Below, piece by piece: positions 47,172 to 56,178 of a DNA stretch of 64,000 bases. Below the pieces are notes generated by a model. The model was not told the origin of the DNA. It did not search any database and was given only the letters and a program-made list of their open reading frames with translations. Every line of letters begins with the position of its first letter. The first letter of the stretch is position 1. The stretch is taken from assembly GCF_001889305.1 (NCBI RefSeq), contig NZ_CP013074.1:558001-622000 (forward strand). Reading direction: 5' to 3'. This stretch comes from Dehalococcoides mccartyi (GTDB lineage Bacteria > Chloroflexota > Dehalococcoidia > Dehalococcoidales > Dehalococcoidaceae). The translations under genes were made by a program, and so were the position numbers.

Positions 47172-48611
47172 ATGAAACAGATTACAATACAGCCGGTTAC
47201 CAGAATTGAAGGTGCTGCTAAGGTTGTTATAAACCTTGATAATAGCGGCAATGTATCTGATGCCCGCATGCATATTATAGAGCTGCGCGGTTTTGAAAAA
47301 TTTTGTATAGGGCGGCCTGTAGAAGAAATGCCCCGTATTACCCCGCGTATCTGCGGCGTTTGTCCGCTTTCCCATCATCTGTGTTCCGCTAAGGCTTGTG
47401 ACAACGTCTTCGGTGTTACCCCGCCGTCTGCTGGCCGCAAACTGCGTGAACTGGCTAATGCCGCTGCTTATCTGGAAGAGCACATCCTCCATTTCTTCTT
47501 TTTAGCTGGAGCTGACCTTGTGATGGGTCCGGGTGAAAACTACTCTATGCGCAATGTTTTTGGTATAGCCCAGAAGATGCCTGAACTGGGCCAGAAGGTT
47601 ATACGCTCACGTCATCTGGCATCAAAGATGCTGGATTATCTTTTGGGAAAAGATATCCACCCTGTAGCGGCTGTAGCCGGAGGGTTCTCAAAACCGCTTA
47701 CGGAAACTGAACGTGAAAAAATGATGGAAATGGCTAAAGAACTGTTGGAGTTCTCCAAGTTTTCCATAGCATATGCCAAAGAAAATCTTTTCAGTAAATA
47801 TGAAAGCCTTATTAAAGAAATTGGCGTTATCAAGACCGGCTTTTTAGGCACTGTAGATAAAAACGGTGCTTTAAACCAATATGACGGCAATCTTCGTCTT
47901 ATGCGTCCTGACGGCAAGTTTACCGAATTTTCCCCCAAGGATTACCTTGACCATATTACTGAGCGGGTAGAAGACTGGAGTTATGCCAAATTCCCGTATG
48001 CCAAGGAACTCGGTGAGTTTAATATGGATTTAGACAATCCCTCCGGTATTTTGAGGGTAAACACTCTGGCCCGTATAAATGTCTGTGACCGTATTGCTAC
48101 GCCCTTGGCTCAAAAGGAACTGGAAGAATTCCGCGCTAAATTCGGCCGTCCTGCCCAGCAGTCACTTCTTTTCAATTGGGCACGCTTGATAGAGCTTTTA
48201 TACAATGCTGAAAGGGTTATTGAGCTTCTTTCTGACCCCGAAATTACCAGCACCAACACTCGTGTACCGGTAACTCCCAAAGCTGGCCGGGGAGTGGGTT
48301 GCATAGAAGCCCCCCGCGGCACCCTTATTCATGACTATACTACAGATGATAATGGTTTAGTTACTGATGCCAATCTGGTGGTTGCCACCGTCTTTAATAA
48401 TGCTGCTATAAATATGTCCGTAAAACAAGCTGCCCAAACTCTTATAAAGGGTGGTAAGTATGATGAAACCATTTTGGACGAAATAGAAATGGTTATACGG
48501 GCTTATGACCCCTGCTTGTCCTGCTCTACACACGAGCTTAATGGCAAAGTAGCGGTCAGGCTGGATATAGTTGACGCAAGCGGACAGCTGGTCCAGACTT
48601 ACTCTAACTAA
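47172..48611 (+). CDS. vhuA: [NiFe] hydrogenase large subunit (Vhu/Mvh type)
   Basis: This 479-residue catalytic subunit holds the Ni-Fe site. Motif L1 is [11 protein letters not shown] (Cys61 and Cys64), and the C-terminal L2 motif is DPCLSCSTH (446-454, Cys448 and Cys451). The chain continues 25 residues beyond His454, the tail removed by the maturation protease encoded 2 nt downstream. The electron partner (a VhuD or Hdr type) is not in this window. Confidence 0.92.
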   Translation: MKQITIQPVTRIEGAAKVVINLDNSGNVSDARMHIIELRGFEKFCIGRPVEEMPRITPRICGVCPLSHHLCSAKACDNVFGVTPPSAGRKLRELANAAAYLEEHILHFFFLAGADLVMGPGENYSMRNVFGIAQKMPELGQKVIRSRHLASKMLDYLLGKDIHPVAAVAGGFSKPLTETEREKMMEMAKELLEFSKFSIAYAKENLFSKYESLIKEIGVIKTGFLGTVDKNGALNQYDGNLRLMRPDGKFTEFSPKDYLDHITERVEDWSYAKFPYAKELGEFNMDLDNPSGILRVNTLARINVCDRIATPLAQKELEEFRAKFGRPAQQSLLFNWARLIELLYNAERVIELLSDPEITSTNTRVPVTPKAGRGVGCIEAPRGTLIHDYTTDDNGLVTDANLVVATVFNNAAINMSVKQAAQTLIKGGKYDETILDEIEMVIRAYDPCLSCSTHELNGKVAVRLDIVDASGQLVQTYSN

Positions 48612-48613
48612 AT

Positions 48614-49117
48614 ATGGACTGTTTACCGGAATATTGCTCCCGGCTGGTGGTTGTATTCGGCTGCGGAAACATACTTTATGGTGATGACGGTTTTGGCCCT
48701 GCTGTAGCAGATTACTTAAATGCCCATAGCCGGGTTCCTTCTTTTGCCTGCGTTATGGACGTGGGTACAGCTATCCGAGAGTTATTATTTAACATAATGA
48801 TAAGTGATGTGAAACCCAAGGTTATAGTACTGGTAGATGCCATGGAAACTGGGCTGGAGGCGGGTGAGATTGGGCATCTTACGGTTGAACAGGTATCTCC
48901 GGAAAAGATAAATGACTTCTCACTGCACCTTATGCCCACCCTGAATATGCTTAAAGAGCTTCATGCTGACGGGGGAGTAAAAATAGATGTGCTGGCAGTT
49001 AAACCTGAACGGATACCCGAGGAGATGGAACAGGGTTTAACTGAAAAAGTCCAAAAAGCGGTAGTTGAAACCGCCCGTTATATTATGGATATCTATTTTG
49101 CCCAGCCGCCTTTTTAG
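48614..49117 (+). CDS. Hydrogenase maturation endopeptidase
   Basis: This 167-residue protease of the HyaD/HycI/FrcD family begins VVFGCGNILYGDDGFGPAVADYL, with the acidic nickel-sensing residue in GDDGFG, and has VLVDAMETG and the conserved HLMPTLNML. It cuts the C-terminal extension of a hydrogenase large subunit once nickel is inserted. Being 2 nt after vhuA, its substrate is almost certainly VhuA, after His454. Confidence 0.9.
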   Translation: MDCLPEYCSRLVVVFGCGNILYGDDGFGPAVADYLNAHSRVPSFACVMDVGTAIRELLFNIMISDVKPKVIVLVDAMETGLEAGEIGHLTVEQVSPEKINDFSLHLMPTLNMLKELHADGGVKIDVLAVKPERIPEEMEQGLTEKVQKAVVETARYIMDIYFAQPPF

Positions 49118-49419
49118 TGGCTTTCCTGACTCCAGTTCTGCATCATTTCCTTTATCTTTTGCCCCAGTTTTGGGTTATTCCGCAGGCGTTCAATGAAAAT
49201 AGGGCAGGCCTCCAGCATGGAGTTTTGGGCGGCGGAAGCCATGGATAACATCTGCTGCATGGCAGCTTCATCTTGAGGCGCATTCATACCCGGACCTCCG
49301 CTTTGTACCTGGCGGCGGATATCTTCAGAAGTATATCGCATAGGTGTTGTACAAGCACGGTACCACGGACACTCTTTGCATTGGGCTATATTTGATGCTT
49401 CGTTCAATATATCAGTCAT
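49114..49419 (-). CDS. Small Cys-containing hypothetical protein
   Basis: This 101-residue soluble protein has CKECPWYRAC (about 14-23) and a Cys at about 75 (ACPIF), which could bind an Fe-S cluster or zinc. A strong AAGGAG site precedes the ATG. It overlaps the hydrogenase protease 3' end by 4 nt in tail-to-tail orientation. No family is recognised. Confidence 0.7.
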   Translation of the reverse strand: MTDILNEASNIAQCKECPWYRACTTPMRYTSEDIRRQVQSGGPGMNAPQDEAAMQQMLSMASAAQNSMLEACPIFIERLRNNPKLGQKIKEMMQNWSQESH

Positions 49420-49435
49420 TGTTACTCCTTAGGTT

Positions 49436-49975
49436 TTAGTATATCTTGTCCAGTTGGTTGTCAAAATCTGTCTGGCTGGAAAATGCCCCGAACTTTATGG
49501 CCTTTATTATCCCTTCGGCATTTATAAAATAGGTAATGGGAATATAGTTTGCATTGTAGATTTGCCCGATAGCACCAGTGGTATCCAGCAGTACCGGAAA
49601 GGTATAGTGATTATCCTCCATAAACTGCTCTATAAGTGACTGGCTCTCTGTTATATTTATCATAAGGACTTTAATGCTGTCTGGGAGAGTCTTGTTTTTT
49701 AGATAAGCGGCTTCAAAAAAAGGCATCTCCTGTTTGCAATAACTGCAGCTTATCTTCCAGAAGTTTATAATTACCCCCGAGCCTCTGAAATCACTCAGGT
49801 TTATTTCCTGCCCAGCCAGATTTTTCAGGGAGAAATCCGGTGCAAAATTGTTTATCTTTATACCTGTTACGGGTTGGTTGGCGTTGTCAGATGGAGATGG
49901 CGTGGATTGGCTGCAGGCGGACAGACAAAGACTGCCAAGGAGCAGAAAACAGAGGGCTAACAATTTACTTTTCAT
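49436..49975 (-). CDS. TlpA/ResA-like thiol-disulfide lipoprotein
   Basis: This 179-residue protein starts with a lipoprotein signal (LCLSACSQS, lipid Cys about 21) and a linker, then a redoxin domain: NFAPDFSLKNLAG, VIINFWKISCSYCKQEMPFF with active-site CSYC, and the cis-Pro strand YIPITYF. It would reduce or oxidise extracytoplasmic thiols, with electrons from CcdA, encoded 1 nt upstream. The cytochrome c maturation usually tied to this pair may be irrelevant here. Confidence 0.88.
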   Translation of the reverse strand: MKSKLLALCFLLLGSLCLSACSQSTPSPSDNANQPVTGIKINNFAPDFSLKNLAGQEINLSDFRGSGVIINFWKISCSYCKQEMPFFEAAYLKNKTLPDSIKVLMINITESQSLIEQFMEDNHYTFPVLLDTTGAIGQIYNANYIPITYFINAEGIIKAIKFGAFSSQTDFDNQLDKIY

Positions 49976-49976
49976 T

Positions 49977-50699
49977 TCAAATCTGCAGGGTACTGAAAAA
50001 CCCTATTCTATTACCAAGTATCAGTATACCAATAAATATCAGTATCACGCCACTTGCACCGTATATGGCAGCTGAATAGTGGCTAATTTTACCTATCAAA
50101 GGCAGAGTTTTTTGAAGGAGCAACCCTAATGCAATAAATGGTATACCCATGCCCAGTGAAAAAACAGCCAGCAGTGCCGAGCCGTAAAGCGGGTTTTCTC
50201 CTCCGAATGTAATAGTTAGTATACTGCCCAGCACCGGGCTGATGCAGGGTGTCCAGGCAAGGGTGAAAACCGCCCCGCTTAGGAAAGACCTGGCATAACC
50301 GCTCATTTTAAGGTTTTGTGGGCTGGCCAGATGCTTTTCAAAATTGATTGACGGGAAACGAAGGCATAGCAGCATGTACCCACCAAAGATGATAAGCATT
50401 CCCCCTGAGAGTATCCTTACCCAGAGGTCACTGGGGTTTATAATAACCCCGCCCAGCCCGGCTAAAGCCCCAAGACTGGTAAAGATAAGGCTGAAACCGG
50501 CTACAAAGGCCACTGAATGCCGCAGGGTTTTATAAGAAATGGCGGAGTTTGGTTTAGCATCAAGTATCTCGGCTCCCGTCAGGCTGGCTAAATAAATAGG
50601 CATCATAGGCAGTACGCATGGGGAGAAAAAGGCGGACAGTCCGCCGGCAAGGGCTAAAAGGTAAGAGATATCTTCCAAACCCGTTCTGCACCTTCCCAT
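49977..50699 (-). CDS. ccdA: CcdA-like transmembrane thiol-redox protein
   Basis: This 240-residue protein has six predicted membrane helices and the CcdA signature AGGLSAFFSPCVLPMMPIYLASLTG (Cys in SPCVLP), and a second Cys in the WTPCISPVLGS segment. These two cysteines carry reducing power across the membrane to the ResA-like protein encoded 1 nt downstream. A later TTG (50678) starting LEDISYLL is an alternative start. It is divergent from the nuclease gene. Confidence 0.9.
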   Translation of the reverse strand: MGRCRTGLEDISYLLALAGGLSAFFSPCVLPMMPIYLASLTGAEILDAKPNSAISYKTLRHSVAFVAGFSLIFTSLGALAGLGGVIINPSDLWVRILSGGMLIIFGGYMLLCLRFPSINFEKHLASPQNLKMSGYARSFLSGAVFTLAWTPCISPVLGSILTITFGGENPLYGSALLAVFSLGMGIPFIALGLLLQKTLPLIGKISHYSAAIYGASGVILIFIGILILGNRIGFFSTLQI

Positions 50700-50761
50700 A
50701 ACCCTGAAAACAAGGCTATAATGTACTTTAATATTATATCAGTTTTACAGGCGGAGTATTT

Positions 50762-51901
50762 ATGCGTCCCCTTTCCTACAGTCAGATAGACCAGTACCTG
50801 AGTTGTCCTTTAAAATACCGTTTTCTTTATATTGACGGCCTAAAGCCGTTGGAAAAGGGGTATTTCAGCTTTGGTACTACCCTGCATGACTGTGCGGAGC
50901 ATTTTTTCAGAATAAAAGTACCTCCTCCACCCAGTTTGGAAAAGATGCTGGAATATTATCGCTTGCACTGGCGGTCTGAAGGGTATGAGTCTGTTGAGGC
51001 AGAAGAAAACTACCGCCAGTTAGGTAAAGAGATACTTGCGGAGTTCTGCCGTATCCACAGTGCTGATTTTCATATGCCACTTGCAGTGGAATACCAGTAC
51101 ACTGTAAATCTGGACGGAGTTAAGCTGACCGGTAAAATTGACAGGGTAGATAAACTCTTATCCGGTGAACTATGTATTGTGGACTACAAAAGCAACAAAG
51201 ACCTGTTTTCGGCTGAATATGTTCAAAATAACCTTCAGCTGAGTCTTTACCAGCTGGCAGTAGAGCAGATTTGGTTTTTGCCGGTTGGGGAACTTTGCCT
51301 TTATCACCTTCGTTCAAACACCGCCATGCGTTGTTCTGCCCGTAGTAAAGAGGTTATTGCTGATGCCAGGCAACTGGTGCTGGAGGTAGCCGAAAAAATA
51401 GAAAAAGCTATTTTCCCTGCCTGTGAAAACGGTTTTTGCCCGTGTGATTTTGCCCATCTCTGTCCGCTGTATCGCCACAAATACGCACCCCCGCCCCAGT
51501 TACCCGAAGCATCAGCAGTAGATATACCCCGTGCGGTTGAGGAATATGCGGAACTCCAGTCCCGTAAAAGTGAAATAGAAGCCAGAATAGATACTCTGAA
51601 AGAGTCTATTATTGAATACTGCCGTGCCAATTCGCTTGGACGGGTATACGGCAATGAACATTCACTCAGCTACAAAGAGGTTTCGCGTAGCGGGTATAAC
51701 AATCAGGCGGTGCGGGATTTGCTTGTGCCGCTAGGGCTGTGGGACAAGGTTTCCGAATTGGATAAAAGCCTGCTGGAGAAATATCTGGAAACAGATGCCT
51801 GCGGACAGACACTGAAAGAAGAATTGCTGGCTTTAAAGGAAGTTGTATCTACCTCTCCGCGGCTGTATATCAAACAATTTTCAGCCGATAACGATAGCTG
51901 A
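50762..51901 (+). CDS. PD-(D/E)XK nuclease (RecB/AddB/Cas4-like)
   Basis: This 379-residue protein has the AddB/Cas4 nuclease core: LSYSQIDQYLSCPLKYRF with Cys15, GTTLHD, GKIDRVDKL (motif II Asp), VDYKSNK (motif III Glu/Lys), and the C-terminal CENGFCPCDFAHLC set (about 220-233), which completes a four-Cys Fe-S staple. The extra ~130 C-terminal residues include a helical part. No Cas gene or helicase partner is adjacent, so it may act in DNA repair. A GGAG site precedes the ATG. Confidence 0.85.
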   Translation: MRPLSYSQIDQYLSCPLKYRFLYIDGLKPLEKGYFSFGTTLHDCAEHFFRIKVPPPPSLEKMLEYYRLHWRSEGYESVEAEENYRQLGKEILAEFCRIHSADFHMPLAVEYQYTVNLDGVKLTGKIDRVDKLLSGELCIVDYKSNKDLFSAEYVQNNLQLSLYQLAVEQIWFLPVGELCLYHLRSNTAMRCSARSKEVIADARQLVLEVAEKIEKAIFPACENGFCPCDFAHLCPLYRHKYAPPPQLPEASAVDIPRAVEEYAELQSRKSEIEARIDTLKESIIEYCRANSLGRVYGNEHSLSYKEVSRSGYNNQAVRDLLVPLGLWDKVSELDKSLLEKYLETDACGQTLKEELLALKEVVSTSPRLYIKQFSADNDS

Positions 51902-51921
51902 AAGTGCAGGTTTGCAGATAG

Positions 51922-52410
51922 ATGTTTTTTCAAATGATTGGTGTGTTTTTACTGGCGCTGGTGGAAATCTGGCTGGCCATACCGGCTGGTTTGATTTGGG
52001 GTTTGCACCCAGCTCTGGTTATTCTGCTGGTATGCGGCGGTACTTTAAGCGGCGTAGGTATTATTATTATTCTTTCAGAAAGAATACGGGCAGGCTCAAA
52101 CCGCTGGCTGGATAAAAACCGTACGGGTGATGCCTCTGCAAGCCTGTCAGCACTCTTTGCCCAGATTATTGCGGCTTTGCAGGAAAGGCTTCATTCGGGC
52201 CGGCTGTACAAAATATGGTTAAAATACGGAATTATAGGGTTGGGTCTTTTGTCACCCGTGTTAACCAGTGCCCCCTTAGCTGCCTTTTTAGGGGTGATGC
52301 TAAACGCAGACAAGCTGAAGCTGTTTATCTGGATATCAGCAGGGGTAGCGGTTTGGACAACTGGGCTCACGTTGGCTATGTATTTTGGTTTGATACTGCT
52401 GGGAATCTAA
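51922..52410 (+). CDS. Small multidrug export family protein (COG2426)
   Basis: This 162-residue membrane protein has the COG2426 pattern: N-terminal helix LLALVEIWLAIPAGLIWGL, then a second helix with GGTLSGVGIIIIL, a polar loop, and two C-terminal helices (GLGLLSPVLTSAPLAAFLGVML and AGVAVWTTGLTLAMYFG). It lies 20 nt after the nuclease. The transport role is only inferred from the family name. Confidence 0.75.
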   Translation: MFFQMIGVFLLALVEIWLAIPAGLIWGLHPALVILLVCGGTLSGVGIIIILSERIRAGSNRWLDKNRTGDASASLSALFAQIIAALQERLHSGRLYKIWLKYGIIGLGLLSPVLTSAPLAAFLGVMLNADKLKLFIWISAGVAVWTTGLTLAMYFGLILLGI

Positions 52411-52520
52411 GAATATATCCGAAATGCTTAGTAAAAAATCAAAAAACCTGATGCTAAAAGTAAAAACATGTGGTACAATAAATTCTAGCAAACAAAGAGG
52501 CAGATTGCTAAAATTTATTA

Positions 52521-52549
52521 TTGTTCGGGTATTTTAACAGTGTTATACT
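52521..52549 (+). promoter_or_regulatory. Promoter of radical SAM-nrdJ operon
   Basis: TTGTTC (52521-52526), 17 bp and TATACT (52544-52549) give a start near 52556, with a ~44-nt leader carrying a small AGCCT/AGGCT hairpin before the GGGGGA ribosome site. No cobalamin riboswitch core is visible in the 52411-52599 interval. Confidence 0.5.
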
Positions 52550-52599
52550 TATAAGAGCGAGCCTTCCCATAGGCTTGCTAATCATGTTTGGGGGATTGA

Positions 52600-53349
52600 A
52601 TGAAGGTTTATCATCTGGCATATGAGCCAAGTTACCATTCAATGGATTTTCATTTTTGGACTGAATGTAATTTAAAATGCCGCGGTTGTTATACCAATTA
52701 CGAGGTTTACGATTTTGGTCTGCTGGATGATCCTGTAGCTGAGATAATTACCCGTGAAAGGCAAGCCCCTCCCACTAAATTTCTAACGTTTGACCAGGTT
52801 ATGGAAAAGATAGATGGCTATACTATAAAATATGCGGTTTTTCTGGGTACGGAGGCGGTGCTTGACCCTGAGCTGCCTAAACTGGCTAAGGCTGTCCATG
52901 AAAAATACGGCTCTTACAATATTCTGCTAACCAACGGTATCAGGATGCCTGACCTTACAGATATTGACCAGGTTATTTTCAGCCTGAAGGCGTATTCCGA
53001 AGATATATATCGTGATTATACCAGCCGCTCAAATAAATCCGCGCTGGAAAATCTGAAGAAGATACATGCTTCATTAGGTGAGCGCAAACTCCATGTAGAA
53101 GTGGTGTACATACCTGATTATATAGCCAAAGACGAAATAGAAAAGGTAGCCCAGTTTTTAGCCAGCATAGATAAAGATATGTCTTTCCGCATTGACGCTT
53201 ATTTCCCTATTCCGGGTTGTCCTTGGCGGGCGGCCAACAAGGAAGAAGTGGAAGAAGCAGCCGAAGTTGCCCGCAAGTACCTGAACAATGTAGTGGTACT
53301 TACGTTGGATATGAAACGAATCGGTGATAAGGCAGTTAAGGTTTTTTAA
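52600..53349 (+). CDS. Radical SAM protein coupled to class II RNR
   Basis: This 249-residue protein has the radical SAM Fe-S motif CNLKCRGC (CX3CX2C, about 24-31) after FHFWTECN, and a short SAM-domain barrel. It is too long and too divergent to be a standard NrdG, though its partner is a ribonucleotide reductase: nrdJ starts immediately after its stop, with no gap. The only role suggested by the context is in RNR function or nucleotide metabolism. The exact reaction is unknown. Confidence 0.75.
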   Translation: MKVYHLAYEPSYHSMDFHFWTECNLKCRGCYTNYEVYDFGLLDDPVAEIITRERQAPPTKFLTFDQVMEKIDGYTIKYAVFLGTEAVLDPELPKLAKAVHEKYGSYNILLTNGIRMPDLTDIDQVIFSLKAYSEDIYRDYTSRSNKSALENLKKIHASLGERKLHVEVVYIPDYIAKDEIEKVAQFLASIDKDMSFRIDAYFPIPGCPWRAANKEEVEEAAEVARKYLNNVVVLTLDMKRIGDKAVKVF

Positions 53350-55149
53350 ATGACAGTAGAATCCGGCAGACAATCAGTTGTGATAGCAGCACGTTTATCC
53401 ACTACCGCCAAAAGGGTATTGGAAAAGCGGTATCTCAAAAAAGATGCTGACGGACGGGTGATTGAAACGCCTGAGGATATGTTCCACAGGGTAGCCAGAG
53501 TAGTAGCTTCTGCCGAATATAAATATGCACCGGGTGCGGATATAAGCCGTATTGAAGAGGAATTTTATCAGGCTATGTTCCGCCTGGAGTTCCTGCCCAA
53601 TTCACCCACCTTATTGAATGCCGGGCGGCAAGTAGGGCAGCTTTCAGCCTGTTTTGTTTTGCCGGTAGAAGACTCCATTGAATCTATTTTTGATGCCGTA
53701 AAACAGACAGCTCTTATTCATAAAAGCGGGGGCGGCACAGGGTTTTCATTCTCCGACCTGCGTCCTGCCGGAGATAGGGTTGGGGAACTCACCGAAGTGG
53801 CCGGCGGCCCGGTCTCTGTAATTAATATATTTGCTGCAGCAGCAGATTATGTGCGGCAGGGTGGGGTTCGCCGCGGGTGTAACGCCGCTATTTTAGATGT
53901 AACTCATCCCGATATCCTTAATTTTATCTCCTGCAAGGGTGACCCGAATGCCCTGACCAATTTTTATATTTCAGTTGTGGTAACCCGAGACTTCATGACC
54001 AAAGTACGAAATGGTGAAGATTACGATATTATCAACCCGCACACCGGTGAGGTAGTTCAGCGGCTAAACGCCGCCTGTGTGTTTGATCGTATTGTGGACC
54101 AGGCTTGGAAAACGGGTGATCCGGGTTTGGTATTTATAGACCGTATAAATGATGATAATCCCACCCCGTTATTAGGGCGCATCAAGCATGTAAGCGGTTG
54201 CGGAGAGCAAACCCTTCTGCCATATGAATCTTGCAATCTTGGTTCAATCTCTTTGCCTCGTATGCTCAAGCGTGATGGCGAACGGGTAGTGGTAGACTAT
54301 GAAAAGCTGGGGCGGACAGTTAAAATGGCTATCCGCTTTCTGGATAATGTAATAGATGTAAACAAGTTTCCTACTCCTGAAATTGAAAAAGCCACGCTGC
54401 GTAATCGCAAAGTAGGCTTGGGGGTTATGGGTTTTGCCGATATGCTGGTTTTGATGGGTATACCATACAATTCCGAAGAGGCTATATTTCAGGCTGACCA
54501 GATAATGGAATTTATTAAAGAAACTTCCCACCGTGCTTCGTCAAAACTAGCCGAAGTCAGAGGGTCTTTCCCTGCTTATGAAGGCAGTATTTATGACGTA
54601 CCGGGCGGACGCCCCATGCGGAATGCCACTTGTACCAGCATAGCTCCCACCGGCACGCTTTCCATTATAGCCGGGGTATCTTCGGGCATAGAGCCTTCTT
54701 TCGCTATGGTATTTGTCAGGAATATACTTGATGGTGAAAACCTGCTGGAGATAAACCCGTATTTTGAAGAAATGGCCAGACGCGGAGGTTTCCATTCAAA
54801 AGAGCTGTTTGAGAAACTGGTTTCCTCAAACCATCTGCATGATATAGAGTGTATACCGGACTGGCTTAAACGTCTGCTGGTTACTGCTCACCGCATTCGC
54901 CCCGAATGGCATATCCGTATTCAGGCGGCTTTCCAAAAGTATACTGATAATGCTGTTTCCAAGACGGTAAATTTCTCCCATGAGGCTACCCGTGAGGATA
55001 TGGCGAATGTGTTTAATATGGCCTATGACAAGGGGCTTAAAGGGATAACAGTATACCGTGACGGAAGCCGGGCAGCTCAGCCTTTATGCACCTGCGAATC
55101 AGGTGTAAAGCTGGTAGACCAGTATCTGGATAACTGCTCCTGTCGTTAG
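53350..55149 (+). CDS. nrdJ: Adenosylcobalamin-dependent (class II) ribonucleotide reductase
   Basis: This 599-residue enzyme has no ATP-cone and is shorter than most NrdJ proteins. Catalytic residues are visible: Cys101 in SACFVLPVE, and CGEQ (Cys284, Glu286) followed by YESCNLGS. The C-terminus ends with cysteine pairs (CTC and CSC) that should re-reduce the active site. It makes deoxyribonucleotides with B12 as radical source, which fits an organism that depends on corrinoids. The start directly follows the radical SAM stop codon. Confidence 0.93.
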   Translation: MTVESGRQSVVIAARLSTTAKRVLEKRYLKKDADGRVIETPEDMFHRVARVVASAEYKYAPGADISRIEEEFYQAMFRLEFLPNSPTLLNAGRQVGQLSACFVLPVEDSIESIFDAVKQTALIHKSGGGTGFSFSDLRPAGDRVGELTEVAGGPVSVINIFAAAADYVRQGGVRRGCNAAILDVTHPDILNFISCKGDPNALTNFYISVVVTRDFMTKVRNGEDYDIINPHTGEVVQRLNAACVFDRIVDQAWKTGDPGLVFIDRINDDNPTPLLGRIKHVSGCGEQTLLPYESCNLGSISLPRMLKRDGERVVVDYEKLGRTVKMAIRFLDNVIDVNKFPTPEIEKATLRNRKVGLGVMGFADMLVLMGIPYNSEEAIFQADQIMEFIKETSHRASSKLAEVRGSFPAYEGSIYDVPGGRPMRNATCTSIAPTGTLSIIAGVSSGIEPSFAMVFVRNILDGENLLEINPYFEEMARRGGFHSKELFEKLVSSNHLHDIECIPDWLKRLLVTAHRIRPEWHIRIQAAFQKYTDNAVSKTVNFSHEATREDMANVFNMAYDKGLKGITVYRDGSRAAQPLCTCESGVKLVDQYLDNCSCR

Positions 55150-56150
55150 GTATGTTTATTCATGCGGGCAAAAACAGCTAAAATCTCCGGGTCAAACTGT
55201 ATACCTGAACAGCGTTTCAGCTCTTCCCAGGCTTCTTTATCTGTCATAGCCTTGCGGTATGGTCTTAAAGAGGTCATGGCATCATAGGCGTCAGCCAGTG
55301 CCATTATTCTAGCTCCCAGCGGTATTTCATCTCCTTTTAGCCCATCAGGATAACCCCGTCCGTTAAAATGCTCATGGTGGTGGCGGACTATTTTCAATAT
55401 TTCACGGTCTTCGGTGATGGGGGAAAGTATGCGTTCGCCTATGCCGGGATGGGTTTTTATATGATTGTATTCTTCTTCGGTCAGGTTGCCGGCTTTATTC
55501 AGACAAACACTTCTGATACCTATTTTGCCGATGTCATGAACCAACCCTGCTAAACGTATCTGCTCAATGGCAGCAGCAGGCAGTTCCATAGCGCTGGCAA
55601 TAGAAACCGAGGTTTCAGCTACCCGCTGTGAATGACCTATAGTGTAACTGTCTTTAGCCTCAAGTGCATAGGCCAGAGAAGTTATGGCATTAAAAAAGGA
55701 ACTGCGTATTTTTTCCGCCTGGTCTTTTATCTTTAACTCCAGATGCTGCTGGTAATCACGATTGTCCAGTATTAGACGGCGTTTTTCCAGTGCCCGCTCT
55801 ATACTCATCATCACCGCATCCAGTTTAAAAGGTTTGGTCACATAATCATAAGCGCCCAGCTTCATGCAGTTTATAGCGGTATCTGTATCGCTGATGGCAG
55901 TAGCCATTATAACGGCGGTATCAGGTGAACCAATGCGGATTTCGGGTAAGATATCCATGCCGGAAATCCCAGGCATTTTTATATCCAGTATTGCCAGTGC
56001 GATATTATTGTTTTTTACAATTTCCATAGCCTCGGCGGCATTTGGGGCGGTCAGGCATTTATAGCCTTCTCCGGTTATTTTCTGGCAAAGCAAACGGCGG
56101 ATTGTATCTTCATCATCTACCGTTAAAATAGTTTCATTTTTTGTAGTCAT
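55146..56150 (-). CDS. Response regulator with HD-GYP domain
   Basis: This 334-residue protein has a receiver domain (Asp56 in ILDIKMPG, VTKPF) followed by an HD-GYP c-di-GMP phosphodiesterase-type domain with HDIGKIGI (about 212-219), HPGIGE, HHEHFNGRGYPDGLKG and DAYDAMTS. The GYP residues appear as GRGYP. It lies 28 nt after the histidine kinase gene, with which it presumably forms a pair. Actual c-di-GMP activity is inferred only from the motifs. Confidence 0.88.
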   Translation of the reverse strand: MTTKNETILTVDDEDTIRRLLCQKITGEGYKCLTAPNAAEAMEIVKNNNIALAILDIKMPGISGMDILPEIRIGSPDTAVIMATAISDTDTAINCMKLGAYDYVTKPFKLDAVMMSIERALEKRRLILDNRDYQQHLELKIKDQAEKIRSSFFNAITSLAYALEAKDSYTIGHSQRVAETSVSIASAMELPAAAIEQIRLAGLVHDIGKIGIRSVCLNKAGNLTEEEYNHIKTHPGIGERILSPITEDREILKIVRHHHEHFNGRGYPDGLKGDEIPLGARIMALADAYDAMTSLRPYRKAMTDKEAWEELKRCSGIQFDPEILAVFARMNKHT

Positions 56151-56178
56151 GCGTACCCCTTAGAATATCCGCCGGTTT

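Noticed and set aside
52411-52599. Cobalamin riboswitch upstream of the radical SAM-nrdJ operon
   Set aside because: The GCCACTG-like B12 box and expected long structure are absent. Only a short hairpin was seen.
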